Shown here piece by piece: positions 56,426 through 64,000 of a stretch of DNA of 64,000 nt. How positions within the stretch are numbered: position 1 is the first letter of the stretch; every line of letters begins with the position of its first letter. A program made the position numbers and the translations under genes. The notes under the pieces are model-generated. The model was not told the origin of the DNA. It did no database searches and saw only the letters and a program-made list of their open reading frames with translations. This DNA comes from Spirochaetaceae bacterium (GTDB lineage Bacteria > Spirochaetota > Spirochaetia > Treponematales > Rectinemataceae), in contig JANYKC010000096.1 of assembly GCA_025358255.1 (NCBI GenBank), positions 164,766-228,765 of the forward strand, given 5' to 3'.

Positions 56426-56948
56426 GACGCGGGCATCGCGGACGAGGCCCCTGATGATCTTGACCAGCTGCTGGTTGGCGATGGAGAGGGTCGAGGCGGG
56501 GTCCTGGAGGTTTCCCTCGAGGCCAAGGTCCGCGGCGTAGGAGGCCACGCGCTCCAGCATGGCCTGGGCCTTCACCTTCATGCCACAGATGATGTTCTCG
56601 AACACCGACATGTTCGGGAAGACCTTGGGTTCCTGGGGAACGAGGTAGATGCCTTCCTCATGGGCTGATTCGGGACTCGCGAGCGAAAGCTCCCTATCTG
56701 CGGCCCTGAGGCTGCCGCCATCCTTCTGGTAGGCGCCCGAGAGGATTTTCATGAGGGTCGATTTGCCCGATCCGTTTCCGCCGAGGGGGGGCATGGACCT
56801 CCCCTGCTTTAAGGTCAAGGTCGACACCCTTGAGGACAGCCACGGCCCCGAAGAATTTCCAGATGGAGTCCATCTCCACGAGGATCTCGTCCCCGTCCCC
56901 GCCTCCGCCCGCAGGCCGCGGCAATGCCGTCGTCATGGTCGCTTGCAT
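56426..56948 (-). pseudogene. lsrA: lsrA-like ABC ATPase fragment with frameshift
   Basis: N-terminal part of an AI-2/sugar ABC ATPase: [10 protein letters not shown] with GGAG upstream, [20 protein letters not shown], then a frame change in a run of seven C (plus-strand G run 56785-56791), then [14 protein letters not shown] (Walker A), [18 protein letters not shown] (Q loop) and [20 protein letters not shown]. It stops just before Walker B (LxLDEPT) and jumps into permease sequence. Removing one C restores the first frame. Cannot make a working ATPase as it stands. Confidence 0.8.
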
Positions 56949-56977
56949 GGCTATCGCTCCGTCCTTGGCCCGCCGGA

Positions 56978-57844
56978 TCAATGCAGTCTGCTCGTCGCGA
57001 CATCCTCCTTGGTCTCGACGAAGAGCTCCTTGCGCCTGGTCTTGTCGTTCTTGAGGCTCTCGACCAGGTCGAGGGCTGCCTTCACCTTGAGGCCTCCGTG
57101 GAGGATTCCATGGACGCCGGCCAGGATGGCTTCGGGATAGGCGTGCTGCCAGACATTGCGGCCCATGTCGACGCCGATGGCACCGCATTGGATCACGTTG
57201 TAGCAGAGCTCCAAGACATCCTTGTCCGTATCAAGCTTGGGTCCGCCGGCCACCACGATGGGCACGGGGCACTTGACCACGACTTCCTCGAAGCCGTCAC
57301 AATAGTAGGTTTTCACGATGTCCGCCCCCAGCTCGGCGCATATGCGGGAGGCATGGGACAGATAGCGCTTCTCCTTCCTGTCCTTGAGGGCCTTGCCGAC
57401 GCCAGTCACGCCCAGGACGGGGAGATTGAACTTTGATGCCGCATTTATCATGTCGGTCAGGTTCATGAGGGTCTGGTGGCCGTGCTCCGAACCGATGAAG
57501 ACAGAGACCGCCACGGCGCTCGCGTTGAGCTTGATGGCTTCCACCGCCTCGAGGATCAGCTCCTCGTCGTCGATGTCGGCATCCAGGACGGTATTCCCTC
57601 CGGATGCGCGAAGCACGATGCCCTTGGCGAAGGAGTTGGAGATGCAGGACGAAAGGATCCCGGGACTCAGCATCAGGGAATCTATGTACGGAAGGAGAGT
57701 CGCGATCGCCTCGGCGGGCCTTTCCATGCCCGTGGTCGGGCCCATGAAATATCCGTGATCAATGGCGAGCATGAGGGCATGGCCGTCAGCGGCGACAATT
57801 GACGCGAGTCTGTTGCGCTTTCCCCAGGACATATTCTCAAACAT
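56978..57844 (-). CDS. lsrF: 3-hydroxy-5-phosphonooxypentane-2,4-dione thiolase, LsrF-like aldolase
   Basis: 288 residues. Class I aldolase-fold enzyme acting on phosphorylated AI-2 breakdown products. Motifs: LMLAIDHGYFMGPTTGMERP, GIVLRASGGNTVLD, AVSVFIGSEHGHQ, ADIVKTYYCDGFEEVV (Schiff-base Lys) and VPIVVAGGPKL, GVDMGRNVWQ. ATG 57844 with AGGAGG at 9 nt. First gene of the minus-strand lsr-like operon, divergent from lsrR; intact, unlike the transporter behind it. Confidence 0.88.
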   Translation of the reverse strand: MFENMSWGKRNRLASIVAADGHALMLAIDHGYFMGPTTGMERPAEAIATLLPYIDSLMLSPGILSSCISNSFAKGIVLRASGGNTVLDADIDDEELILEAVEAIKLNASAVAVSVFIGSEHGHQTLMNLTDMINAASKFNLPVLGVTGVGKALKDRKEKRYLSHASRICAELGADIVKTYYCDGFEEVVVKCPVPIVVAGGPKLDTDKDVLELCYNVIQCGAIGVDMGRNVWQHAYPEAILAGVHGILHGGLKVKAALDLVESLKNDKTRRKELFVETKEDVATSRLH

Positions 57845-57975
57845 CGTGCGTATCCTCCTGAACAAGACCAAATGTATCCAGGTATTTGTATATTTGTCAA
57901 ACGATTTTTTATCTTTTGTGTTTCATTTTAGTACATTTGTGCATCATAATGTTAACTAATGTTGCGGAGGCCTTG
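57845..57975. promoter_or_regulatory. Divergent lsrF/lsrR control region
   Basis: 131 bp, very AT-rich against the surroundings. Contains the inverted motif AAATGTA (57870-57876) / TACATTT (57932-57938) and several TTTGT steps, suitable for a SorC-type repressor such as LsrR. No single promoter stands out. Confidence 0.45.
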
Positions 57976-58983
57976 ATGCTTGATATCGCAGAGCTGAGAC
58001 GCGCTCGCTTGGCACGAATGTCCTACCTCTACTACGTCGAAGGCAAAAACCAGGTCGAAGTCGCCGACGCCATGGGACTTGCCCGTCCCCAAGTATCGCG
58101 ACAGCTCAAGGAAGCCGAGGACGAGGGCATCGTCAAGATCAGCGTTGAATACCCCATACGCTCGGGCGTCCTGGAAAAGGCCTTCAAGGAGCGCTTCGGG
58201 CTTGCGGAAGCGCGCATCCACATCGTCGAGGAGGACGACCCGGCGATTGCCAAGGCCCTCATCGGCCTGGCGGCGGCCAAATACCTCTCCCAGGAGGCGG
58301 CGCACTGCAAGCGCATCGCCATATCATGGGGCTCGACCCTCTACGAGATGGTCAAGCAACTCGAACCGAGGGAAGACCAGGGCGTCGAGGTGGTTCAGCT
58401 CATCGGAGCCACCGGACGGGAGCACAACCCCAACGATGGCCCCATCATCGCCCGCGCCCTCGCCGAACGCCTCCATGCCCGCCTTTACCTCCTCCATGCC
58501 CCCCTCGTCGTGGAGAGCGAACTGGTAGCCACTGCCCTCATGAAAGACAGGGTGGTGCTCGAGACGCTGAACAAGGCCAAGGATGCCGACATCGCCTTCA
58601 TCGGGATCGGTTCCCTTGAAAGGGAGAAGAACAGCCTCTTCCGTGCCGGTTACCTCTCTGAGGAGGAACTCGAGCGGATCAAGGCATCGGGCGGCGTCGG
58701 CGACACCTGCGCCCGCTTTTTCGACGCCAGTGGCCGCCTCCTGGACATCGACATAAACCGGCGCGTGATCGGCCTCCTTCCGGAGGACCTCGAGCACTTG
58801 CGGAAAGTGGTGGCCGTATCCCTCGGCGAAGAGAAAGTCCCCGGCATACTCGGAGCCCTTCGCGGCCACCGTATCAAGGGACTCATCACCGACTACCGCA
58901 CGGCGGAGATGGTCCTCGAGCTTGACGCGGTCGGGACGTCCTTGTCGGCCGCAATGCCCGACCCTACCGGGAAAGCGGAGTGA
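57976..58983 (+). CDS. lsrR: SorC/LsrR-family transcriptional regulator
   Basis: 335 residues from ATG 57976 (GGAGG 5 nt upstream). N-terminal helix-turn-helix (MSYLYYVEGKNQVEVADAMG, LARPQVSRQLKEAEDEG) and C-terminal sugar-binding domain (AISWGSTLYEMVKQL, DADIAFIGIGSL, GVGDTCARFFDASG). By analogy with E. coli LsrR it should repress the lsr genes until phospho-AI-2 binds. Divergent from lsrF; followed 4 nt later by the AEC gene. Confidence 0.88.
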   Translation: MLDIAELRRARLARMSYLYYVEGKNQVEVADAMGLARPQVSRQLKEAEDEGIVKISVEYPIRSGVLEKAFKERFGLAEARIHIVEEDDPAIAKALIGLAAAKYLSQEAAHCKRIAISWGSTLYEMVKQLEPREDQGVEVVQLIGATGREHNPNDGPIIARALAERLHARLYLLHAPLVVESELVATALMKDRVVLETLNKAKDADIAFIGIGSLEREKNSLFRAGYLSEEELERIKASGGVGDTCARFFDASGRLLDIDINRRVIGLLPEDLEHLRKVVAVSLGEEKVPGILGALRGHRIKGLITDYRTAEMVLELDAVGTSLSAAMPDPTGKAE

Positions 58984-58987
58984 GGCC

Positions 58988-59919
58988 ATGAGCGGCGTCA
59001 TCGAAATACTCTCCAGGTCGGCGCCCATCTTCGCCATGTTCGCCATCGGCTACCTTTTAAGCGCCGCGCCTTCCTCAGGCCCGAGATCGTCGCCGGCATC
59101 AGGACCTTCGTGGCCCGTGTCACCCTTCCCGCCGTCGTCTTCGGTGCCTTTTCCGCCATCCGCATCGACCTCTCCGCACTGGTGGTCTTTGTCGCGATCT
59201 TCGGTTCCTGCCTGATCGCCCTCGGCCTCGGCCTCGATGCCCTCCAGAAGCGCTGGAGCATGAGACCCTTCCTAATGACAGCCATGGAAGTGGGCATGCT
59301 CGGCTATCCCCTCTTCACGATAGTCTTCGGCGCGGCCAACCTTCCCCCGCCTCGCGATGGCCGACCTCGGCGAAATCGTGTTCACCTTCACGATCCTCAT
59401 CCCCTGCTGAACCAGCGCAACGGTGGGCCTGCCGGACTCAAGCCTGCCCTGATGCGGCTCGTGACCAACCCCGTGATCTGGGCCGCCTTCCTGGGCATCG
59501 CCTCGGCCCTTGCGGGCATCGGCGCCTACCTCGGCGCGAATCCCGGTGGAAGGACCTTCCTCTCCTGCCTCTCCTTCATCGGAGCCCCCACAGGAGCCCT
59601 CATCCTCTTTGTCATCGGCTACGATATGGACTTCTCCCTGAAAAGCCTCGGCAAGGCCATGACCACCATCGCGCTGCGCTACCTGATAATGGTCCCGCTC
59701 TTTTTCGCGGCCTGGGCTCTCGTGAAGCGCTTCGCCCCCTCGTCGGCCGAACCCGTGCTCCGCTCCGCGCTGATGGTCCTCTTCACCATGCCCTCGACCT
59801 TCGCCATCCCCATCTTCGGGCGTGAAGGGGAAGAGAGCGAATACATCTCGGCGACCCTGTCGCTCAACACCCTAGTCACGGTCTGCCTTCTGGCTGCCGT
59901 GACGCTCATGGGGAAGTAG
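58988..59919 (+). pseudogene. AEC-family (auxin efflux carrier-like) transporter, frameshifted
   Basis: Normal AEC length (about 310 codons) and many hydrophobic segments: MSGVIEILSRSAPIFAMFAI, later MARVTLPAVVFGAFSAIRID, EVGMLGYPLFTIVFGAANLP, FIGAPTGALILFVIGYDMDF, FTMPSTFAIPIFGREGEESE. The frame changes near 59060 (CTTTTAAGCGC, one base short), near 59344 (a C run one base long) and near 59402 (a C run one base short); the last two compensate each other. The ATG follows the lsrR stop by 4 nt. Either a pseudogene or homopolymer sequencing errors. Confidence 0.75.
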
Positions 59920-59983
59920 GCGCCTGCCCTTGCGCAGCGCTTTTGACAAGGGCTAGACTCGATGCCATGGCTATGGAAAGGGC

Positions 59984-61138
59984 ATGAAACGAATAGCCCT
60001 CGTGATGGACCTCGCCGACTTCTACGATCACGGGATCGCGAGAGGTGTGGTGCGCTACGCCAAGTCCCGCCCCGATTGGCGGATTTTCGGGCGGGGATGG
60101 ATGTTCGGCGGCCTTGGAGACCTGGAGAATTGGGAAGGGGATGGCATCATCGCCAGGGTGGAGAGCGAGGACGAGGCTGATTCGCTTGCGGCCCGCGGCC
60201 TCCCCCTTGTGGATGTGGCGGGTGCCTGCGCCCGGCCCGGCTTCCGGAGCCTCACCAACGACGACTTCCTGACTGGATATCGGGCCGCGCGCTATTTCAG
60301 CTCCATCGGCTTTCAAAAGCTGGCCTTCCTCGGCGTCAATGATGCCATCTGGTCTCTGGCGCGGAGGTCGGGGGCGGCCCGCGCGCTGGGCATCGACCCG
60401 AAGGACATCACAAGCTTCGAGAGGAGCCTCCCTTGGTGGGAAGACCGCGCCATGGACGGGTGCGCCCTCGCCTCCTTCCTGTCCGGCTTGCAGGCCCCTG
60501 CCGCCGTGTTCGCCTGCAACGACAGCGCGGGCCTCCGCGCCGTCGAGGCCTGCGGGCGCCTGGGCCTGGCCGTGCCCGCCGAGGTCGCAGTCCTCGGCGT
60601 CGATGACGAGGACCTGGTCTGCGAACTGGCCAGCCCGAGCCTCTCGAGCGTCGCCCTGGATTGCGAAACCATCGGTTTCCGCGCGGCCGCCCTCCTCGAT
60701 GCCGTCCTTGATGGATCTGGCCCGCCGCCCGGCACGACCCTCACCGTCCCCCCGCGCGACGTGGCCGAGCGCGAATCCACCATGACCTACGCCTCCTCGG
60801 ACATCCTCGTCGCCAAGGCCGCCGCGGCCATCCGCGCCGGCGCCCATGAGGGCCTCGACGTCACCGGGCTCCTGCGCCTTGTCCCCGCTTCCCGCCGAAG
60901 CCTCGAAAAGCGCTTCCGCCAGGCGACGGGCAGGACCCTGCACGAGGAAATACTCCTGGCTCGCCTGGCGCGGGCCAAGCGCCTCCTTTCCGCCACCGAA
61001 CTGACGATGGACGCCGTGGCCGAAGGCTCCGGCTTCGGCTCTCTCCAGCGCTTCCACGAGGCCTTTCGGCGCGTGGAGGGAAAGACGCCGGGGGAATTCC
61101 GTGAGGCCAAGCGGCGGGGATCGGGGCAACGGGGATAG
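59984..61138 (+). CDS. XylR-like AraC-family transcriptional regulator
   Basis: 384 residues. N-terminal LacI/periplasmic-binding-like sensor domain (MKRIALVMDLADFYDHGIARG; PAAVFACNDSAGLRAVEACG; EVAVLGVDDEDLVCELASPS) and C-terminal AraC helix-turn-helix pair (VPASRRSLEKRFRQATGRTL; MDAVAEGSGFGSLQRFHEAF, KTPGEFR). This is the architecture of E. coli XylR; it senses a sugar. No sugar genes are adjacent. AAAGGG lies 2-7 nt before the ATG; a TTGACA at 59943-59948 lacks a matching -10. Confidence 0.85.
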   Translation: MKRIALVMDLADFYDHGIARGVVRYAKSRPDWRIFGRGWMFGGLGDLENWEGDGIIARVESEDEADSLAARGLPLVDVAGACARPGFRSLTNDDFLTGYRAARYFSSIGFQKLAFLGVNDAIWSLARRSGAARALGIDPKDITSFERSLPWWEDRAMDGCALASFLSGLQAPAAVFACNDSAGLRAVEACGRLGLAVPAEVAVLGVDDEDLVCELASPSLSSVALDCETIGFRAAALLDAVLDGSGPPPGTTLTVPPRDVAERESTMTYASSDILVAKAAAAIRAGAHEGLDVTGLLRLVPASRRSLEKRFRQATGRTLHEEILLARLARAKRLLSATELTMDAVAEGSGFGSLQRFHEAFRRVEGKTPGEFREAKRRGSGQRG

Positions 61139-61171
61139 GCGACGGAGCTTTGGGGCGACCGACCGGCGTGA

Positions 61172-61177
61172 TATACT
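61172..61177 (+). promoter_or_regulatory. -10 box, leaderless start of the sensor kinase
   Basis: TATACT with exactly 6 nt to the ATG at 61184; weak -35 TTGGGG (61150-61155, 16-nt spacer). No Shine-Dalgarno. Confidence 0.45.
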
Positions 61178-61183
61178 CCCTGG

Positions 61184-63106
61184 ATGCGCATACGGACAAA
61201 GTTGCTTAGCCTCGTTCTCCTTGTCGCAGGCGGCTTCATCCTCTTGGCTGGCCTGTCCGTCCAGACCTATGTCAAGCTGAGCTCGATCCGAGGCGCGATA
61301 GAGGGGGGGCAGCGCCTCATGTCCCAGGCCCAGCGGGCCGAGGGCCTGCTCAAGGACCTTGTCTTCGTCCTGTTCGGCCCTCGGCTTTACTCTTCCCTCC
61401 AGGGAGTGACGCTTGCCCCAAGCGGGCCGGCGACGGAGCGGGCATGGATAGAAGCGGTCTCCGATTTCCGCTCCGCCTACCAGGCCTATATGGCCGATCC
61501 CTCGGTGAAGGCCCTCCTCGTGGACGAAGAGCTCAGGGAAGCCTACGCCGTAGCGGTCCCCATGAGCGAGCGCGCCTTCAGCGAGCTGGACAGCCTGAGG
61601 ACGACGATAGTCCATGTGCGGGCCGCGTATCCCGACAGCGAGGACCTGTATTCGCGCATCCAGCTCTCCAAGGACGAGTCCCTCTATGCCGTCTTCGACC
61701 GGGTGAGGTCCTCATCCCTCTATCTCGGCAACGTCTTCGAGAGCTACCTCAACCGTTTTGTCTCCGGCCTAAACCGCCAATCGGTCGAAACCGAGCGAAG
61801 GGTCATCCTCCTGTATGCCGTGGCCTCGTTGTTCGTGATCGGCTTCGCGGTCGCCCTCGTCCTCATGGTGACGCGCTCGGTGGCCGCCAACATCGGCCTC
61901 GTGGACGGTGCCCTCGAACGGCTGGCGGAAGGCGATTTCTCCCTGCGCGTGGAAGCCCACGGCTCCGACGAGACAGGCCTCCTTGCGATGCGGATGAGCC
62001 AGATCGCTGAAAGGCTCAAGCGGAAAGTCGATTCCCTCGCTTCCCTCCTGGCGGACGTGAACCTGGCCATACCCGACGCCCCCGACCTGGACCGGATGCT
62101 CGCCATAGTCACGGATGCCCTGCTGCGGGACGGGAGCTCGGAATGCGCCGCGATCTACCTCCTTGAGGATGGAGCCTGGAAAAGGCGGTCCTGGTCGGGC
62201 TTCGATCCCTTTCCCGAAGCGGCCCAGGACGCCCTGACCGTCGTGGCCGAAGTGGCCCTGGCGAACGAAGCCCTCATAGTGCGGGACCTGGCCGCGATGG
62301 AGGCCATCCGGGTGATCAAGGGCCTGGACCCCAGCCTGCGTTCCCTCATCGCGGCCCCGCTTGCCGTGCGGAGGAGGGTCGCGGGCGTCTGCATTTTCGG
62401 TCGGCGTTCCCGGGCCTTCAACGACCTCGAGATAGCCCAATTGGTCTCTTTTGCGGACTACACCGCCCAGGTGATCGACAATGCCGTTGCCCAGGCCGCC
62501 CTCCTCGCGAGGCGGGATGCGGAGTTTTCCGCCCTGCAGGCGCAGATCCAGCCCCATTTCCTGTACAATGTCCTCAACAGCCTCGTGGCACTCAACCGGA
62601 TGGAAGCCAGGGACAAGCTCGAGTCCTCGCTCCACGCCCTCAAGGACCTGTTCCGCTACAGCCTGCGCAAAGAGCGGCTGGCTACGGTCGGGGAGGAGAC
62701 CTCTTTCATCGAAGCCTATTGCCGCCTCCAGGGGCTGCGCTTCGAGGGGCGATTGTCCTTCTCGGTAAGGGTCGATCCCGAGGCCGCCGGCCTGCGCATC
62801 CCCCGCCTCATCATCCAGCCCCTCGTCGAAAACGCCATGATCCATGGGGTCGAGCCCCTCGAGCGTCCCGTGCATGTCCTTGTCTCGGCGACCGCGGAAA
62901 AGGGAATGCTTTCGTTGCGCGTCGACGACGATGGCGCGGGCTGCGATCCGGCGGATATCCGGGAGAAGGGGCACATCGGGCTGGGCAACGTGCGCGAACG
63001 GCTCCACCTCCTCTACACGGATGCCTCCCTTCGCCTGGAGGGAAAGCCGGGAGCCGGCTTCACCGCCGAAATCCGCATCGCCGGTGGCGAGGCGACCTAC
63101 TCATGA
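61184..63106 (+). CDS. LytS/YpdA-type sensor histidine kinase with HAMP and GAF domains
   Basis: 640 residues. Two transmembrane segments (about residues 7-28 and 204-228) enclose a helical periplasmic sensor; HAMP (about 230-285, VDGALERLAEGDFSLRVEAH), GAF-like domain (about 300-440), His_kinase domain with phospho-acceptor His458 in QIQPHFLYNVLNSLVALNR, and HATPase motifs VENAMIHGVEP and GHIGLGNVRERLHLL. Ligand unknown. The next gene, overlapping by ATGA, is its response regulator. Confidence 0.92.
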   Translation: MRIRTKLLSLVLLVAGGFILLAGLSVQTYVKLSSIRGAIEGGQRLMSQAQRAEGLLKDLVFVLFGPRLYSSLQGVTLAPSGPATERAWIEAVSDFRSAYQAYMADPSVKALLVDEELREAYAVAVPMSERAFSELDSLRTTIVHVRAAYPDSEDLYSRIQLSKDESLYAVFDRVRSSSLYLGNVFESYLNRFVSGLNRQSVETERRVILLYAVASLFVIGFAVALVLMVTRSVAANIGLVDGALERLAEGDFSLRVEAHGSDETGLLAMRMSQIAERLKRKVDSLASLLADVNLAIPDAPDLDRMLAIVTDALLRDGSSECAAIYLLEDGAWKRRSWSGFDPFPEAAQDALTVVAEVALANEALIVRDLAAMEAIRVIKGLDPSLRSLIAAPLAVRRRVAGVCIFGRRSRAFNDLEIAQLVSFADYTAQVIDNAVAQAALLARRDAEFSALQAQIQPHFLYNVLNSLVALNRMEARDKLESSLHALKDLFRYSLRKERLATVGEETSFIEAYCRLQGLRFEGRLSFSVRVDPEAAGLRIPRLIIQPLVENAMIHGVEPLERPVHVLVSATAEKGMLSLRVDDDGAGCDPADIREKGHIGLGNVRERLHLLYTDASLRLEGKPGAGFTAEIRIAGGEATYS

Positions 63107-63792
63107 AGATCCTCATCGCAGATGACGAAGCTCCGGCCCGCTATGTCCTCCGCTCGATGCTCGAGGAAAAAGGCTTCCCCGCCGCTTCCATCGTCGAAGC
63201 CGCAAGCGGGGGCGAACTCCTTTCGCTGGTGCCGGAGACGAGGCCGGCATGCGCCTTTGTGGATATCCGCATGCCGGGAATGGATGGACTCTCGGCCATC
63301 GAGGCGGCGGCGCCCCTATGCCCCGGCACGCGTTGGGTAATCGTCTCCAGCCATGCCGAATTCAGCTATGCGCAGACAGCCCTCCGCATCGGTGTCCTCG
63401 AATACCTGCTCAAGCCTGTCCGTCCCGAGGAACTCGGAGCCTGCCTAACGCGCCTAGGCGTCGGACCGGCAGACCCGGGGAAGGATCCCATCCTCGCGAA
63501 GGTCCTCGAGTACCTCGGCCGCAATTTCAATGCCGATGTCTCGGTCGCCGAGGCCGCGGATCTCGTAGGTCTTTCCCCCAATTACCTTTCTGCGCTTTTC
63601 CGGCGCCGGATGGGCCGAACCATCTCAGACCATATCGCCCGGCTCAGGATGGAGGAGGCGATGCGGCTGCTGCGCAAAGGCGGGATTTCAGTGGCGGATG
63701 CGGCCCATGCCGTCGGCTACGCGGACCTGCGCTTTTTCGCAAAAAAGTTCAAGGCCATCACTGGTCTCCTGCCTTCCGACTGCAAGTCGTAG
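63103..63792 (+). CDS. Response regulator with AraC-type DNA-binding domain
   Basis: 229 residues. Receiver domain: MKILIADDEAPARYV, phospho-acceptor Asp54 in FVDIRMPGMDG, switch Ser in VIVSSHAEFSY and Lys in YLLKPVRPEEL. AraC helix-turn-helix pair: DVSVAEAADLVGLSPNYLSA and SVADAAHAVGYADLRFFAKK. Shorter than many YesN-type regulators, with a very short linker. Translationally coupled to the sensor kinase. Target genes not evident. Confidence 0.92.
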   Translation: MKILIADDEAPARYVLRSMLEEKGFPAASIVEAASGGELLSLVPETRPACAFVDIRMPGMDGLSAIEAAAPLCPGTRWVIVSSHAEFSYAQTALRIGVLEYLLKPVRPEELGACLTRLGVGPADPGKDPILAKVLEYLGRNFNADVSVAEAADLVGLSPNYLSALFRRRMGRTISDHIARLRMEEAMRLLRKGGISVADAAHAVGYADLRFFAKKFKAITGLLPSDCKS

Positions 63793-63817
63793 GGAGTGCG
63801 ACCAAAATTGTTGAAAG

Positions 63818-64000
63818 TGAACCGCCCCGGGTTTGCCGGAGACCTGAATCTCTGCGAGGATTGAGTCATGAGCAAGGCAAACAGGTTTTCACCGGATGTG
63901 CGGGAGCGGGCGGTACGGCTGGTCGGCGAGCAGACCAATGGGGAAGGGACGCAGTGGGCGGTCATCAAATCCGTATGCGCCAAAATGGGCTGTTCTGCCG
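63818..64000 (+). mobile_element. IS3-family insertion sequence, left end (cut by window)
   Basis: Begins with an IS3-like terminal inverted repeat TGAACCGCCCCGGGTTTGCC (63818-63837), 25 bp after the response regulator stop, followed by a transposase OrfA start. The right end is outside the window. Confidence 0.75.
63868..64000 (+). CDS. IS3-family transposase OrfA, N-terminal fragment
   Basis: 44 codons visible from ATG 63868: MSKANRFSPDVRERAVRLVG followed by a WAVIKSVCAKMGCS segment, the helix-turn-helix of IS3-type OrfA proteins that bind the element ends. Weak RBS (GAGGATTGAGTC). Continues beyond the window edge; OrfB should follow. Confidence 0.8.
   Translation, partial: MSKANRFSPDVRERAVRLVGEQTNGEGTQWAVIKSVCAKMGCSA

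Noticed and set aside
59943..59948. TTGACA as promoter of the XylR-like gene
   Set aside because: No -10 box at a permitted distance was found.

Overview
The window is about 64 kb of high-GC (roughly 65% by eye) bacterial DNA, gene-dense and almost free of mobile DNA. The gene content suggests an anaerobic, fermentative bacterium, most likely a free-living spirochaete (Spirochaetota). The evidence is a trimeric [FeFe]-hydrogenase operon, a very large 2-hydroxyacyl-CoA dehydratase activase-like protein, a DUF115/Maf-type protein, a DUF6765-like protein, a bacterial alpha-2-macroglobulin/PBP1C pair and many lipoproteins. This assignment is an inference from gene content; no rRNA or tRNA was seen.

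Layout. 1-4.7 kb (minus): a compact operon of gamma-glutamyltransferase, a DUF6305-like periplasmic protein, a DctM-type TRAP permease, a 48-residue membrane protein and an AstE/AspA-type deacylase that runs off the left edge. 5-9.4 kb (minus): lepB, ftsI-like PBP and a DUF115 protein with overlapping ends. 9.4-18.1 kb (plus): LysM/M23 endopeptidase, a 42-residue peptide, two terminators, a group-2 sigma-70 factor, a YibQ-like deacetylase, tsaD, an exported protein, an M29 aminopeptidase and rsgA. 18.1-22.2 kb: a GC-rich gene-free stretch, then a DUF5692-like membrane protein, pepF and ndk (minus). 22.3-28.8 kb (plus): the 1503-residue activase, a DUF6765-like protein and a lipoprotein, joined by ATGA overlaps. 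28.9-40.2 kb (minus): an alpha/beta hydrolase, pbpC, alpha-2-macroglobulin, adk and a NadD-like protein. 40.4-46.0 kb (plus): hydC-hydB-hydA, with HydB fused to a GltD/NfnB-like flavoprotein. 46.1-53.6 kb: HAD phosphatase, small lipoprotein, a 19-bp tandem array, dnaE, a transglutaminase-like lipoprotein and a cupin. 53.6-59.9 kb: an autoinducer-2 (lsr-like) locus with intact lsrK, lsrF and lsrR but a collapsed, frameshifted lsrA-lsrD-lsrB transporter, plus a frameshifted AEC transporter. 60-64 kb: a XylR-like regulator, a LytS-type sensor kinase/AraC-type response regulator pair, and the left end of an IS3-family element cut by the window edge.

The most notable items are the collapsed AI-2 transporter between intact AI-2 processing and regulatory genes; the HydB-GltD fusion, which predicts that H2, ferredoxin, NAD(H) and NADP(H) meet in one complex; a recurring leaderless architecture (a -10 box exactly 6 nt before the ATG) at five unlinked genes; a 99-bp palindromic interspersed repeat present twice; and short tandem repeats inside three genes and at the 3' end of dnaE.
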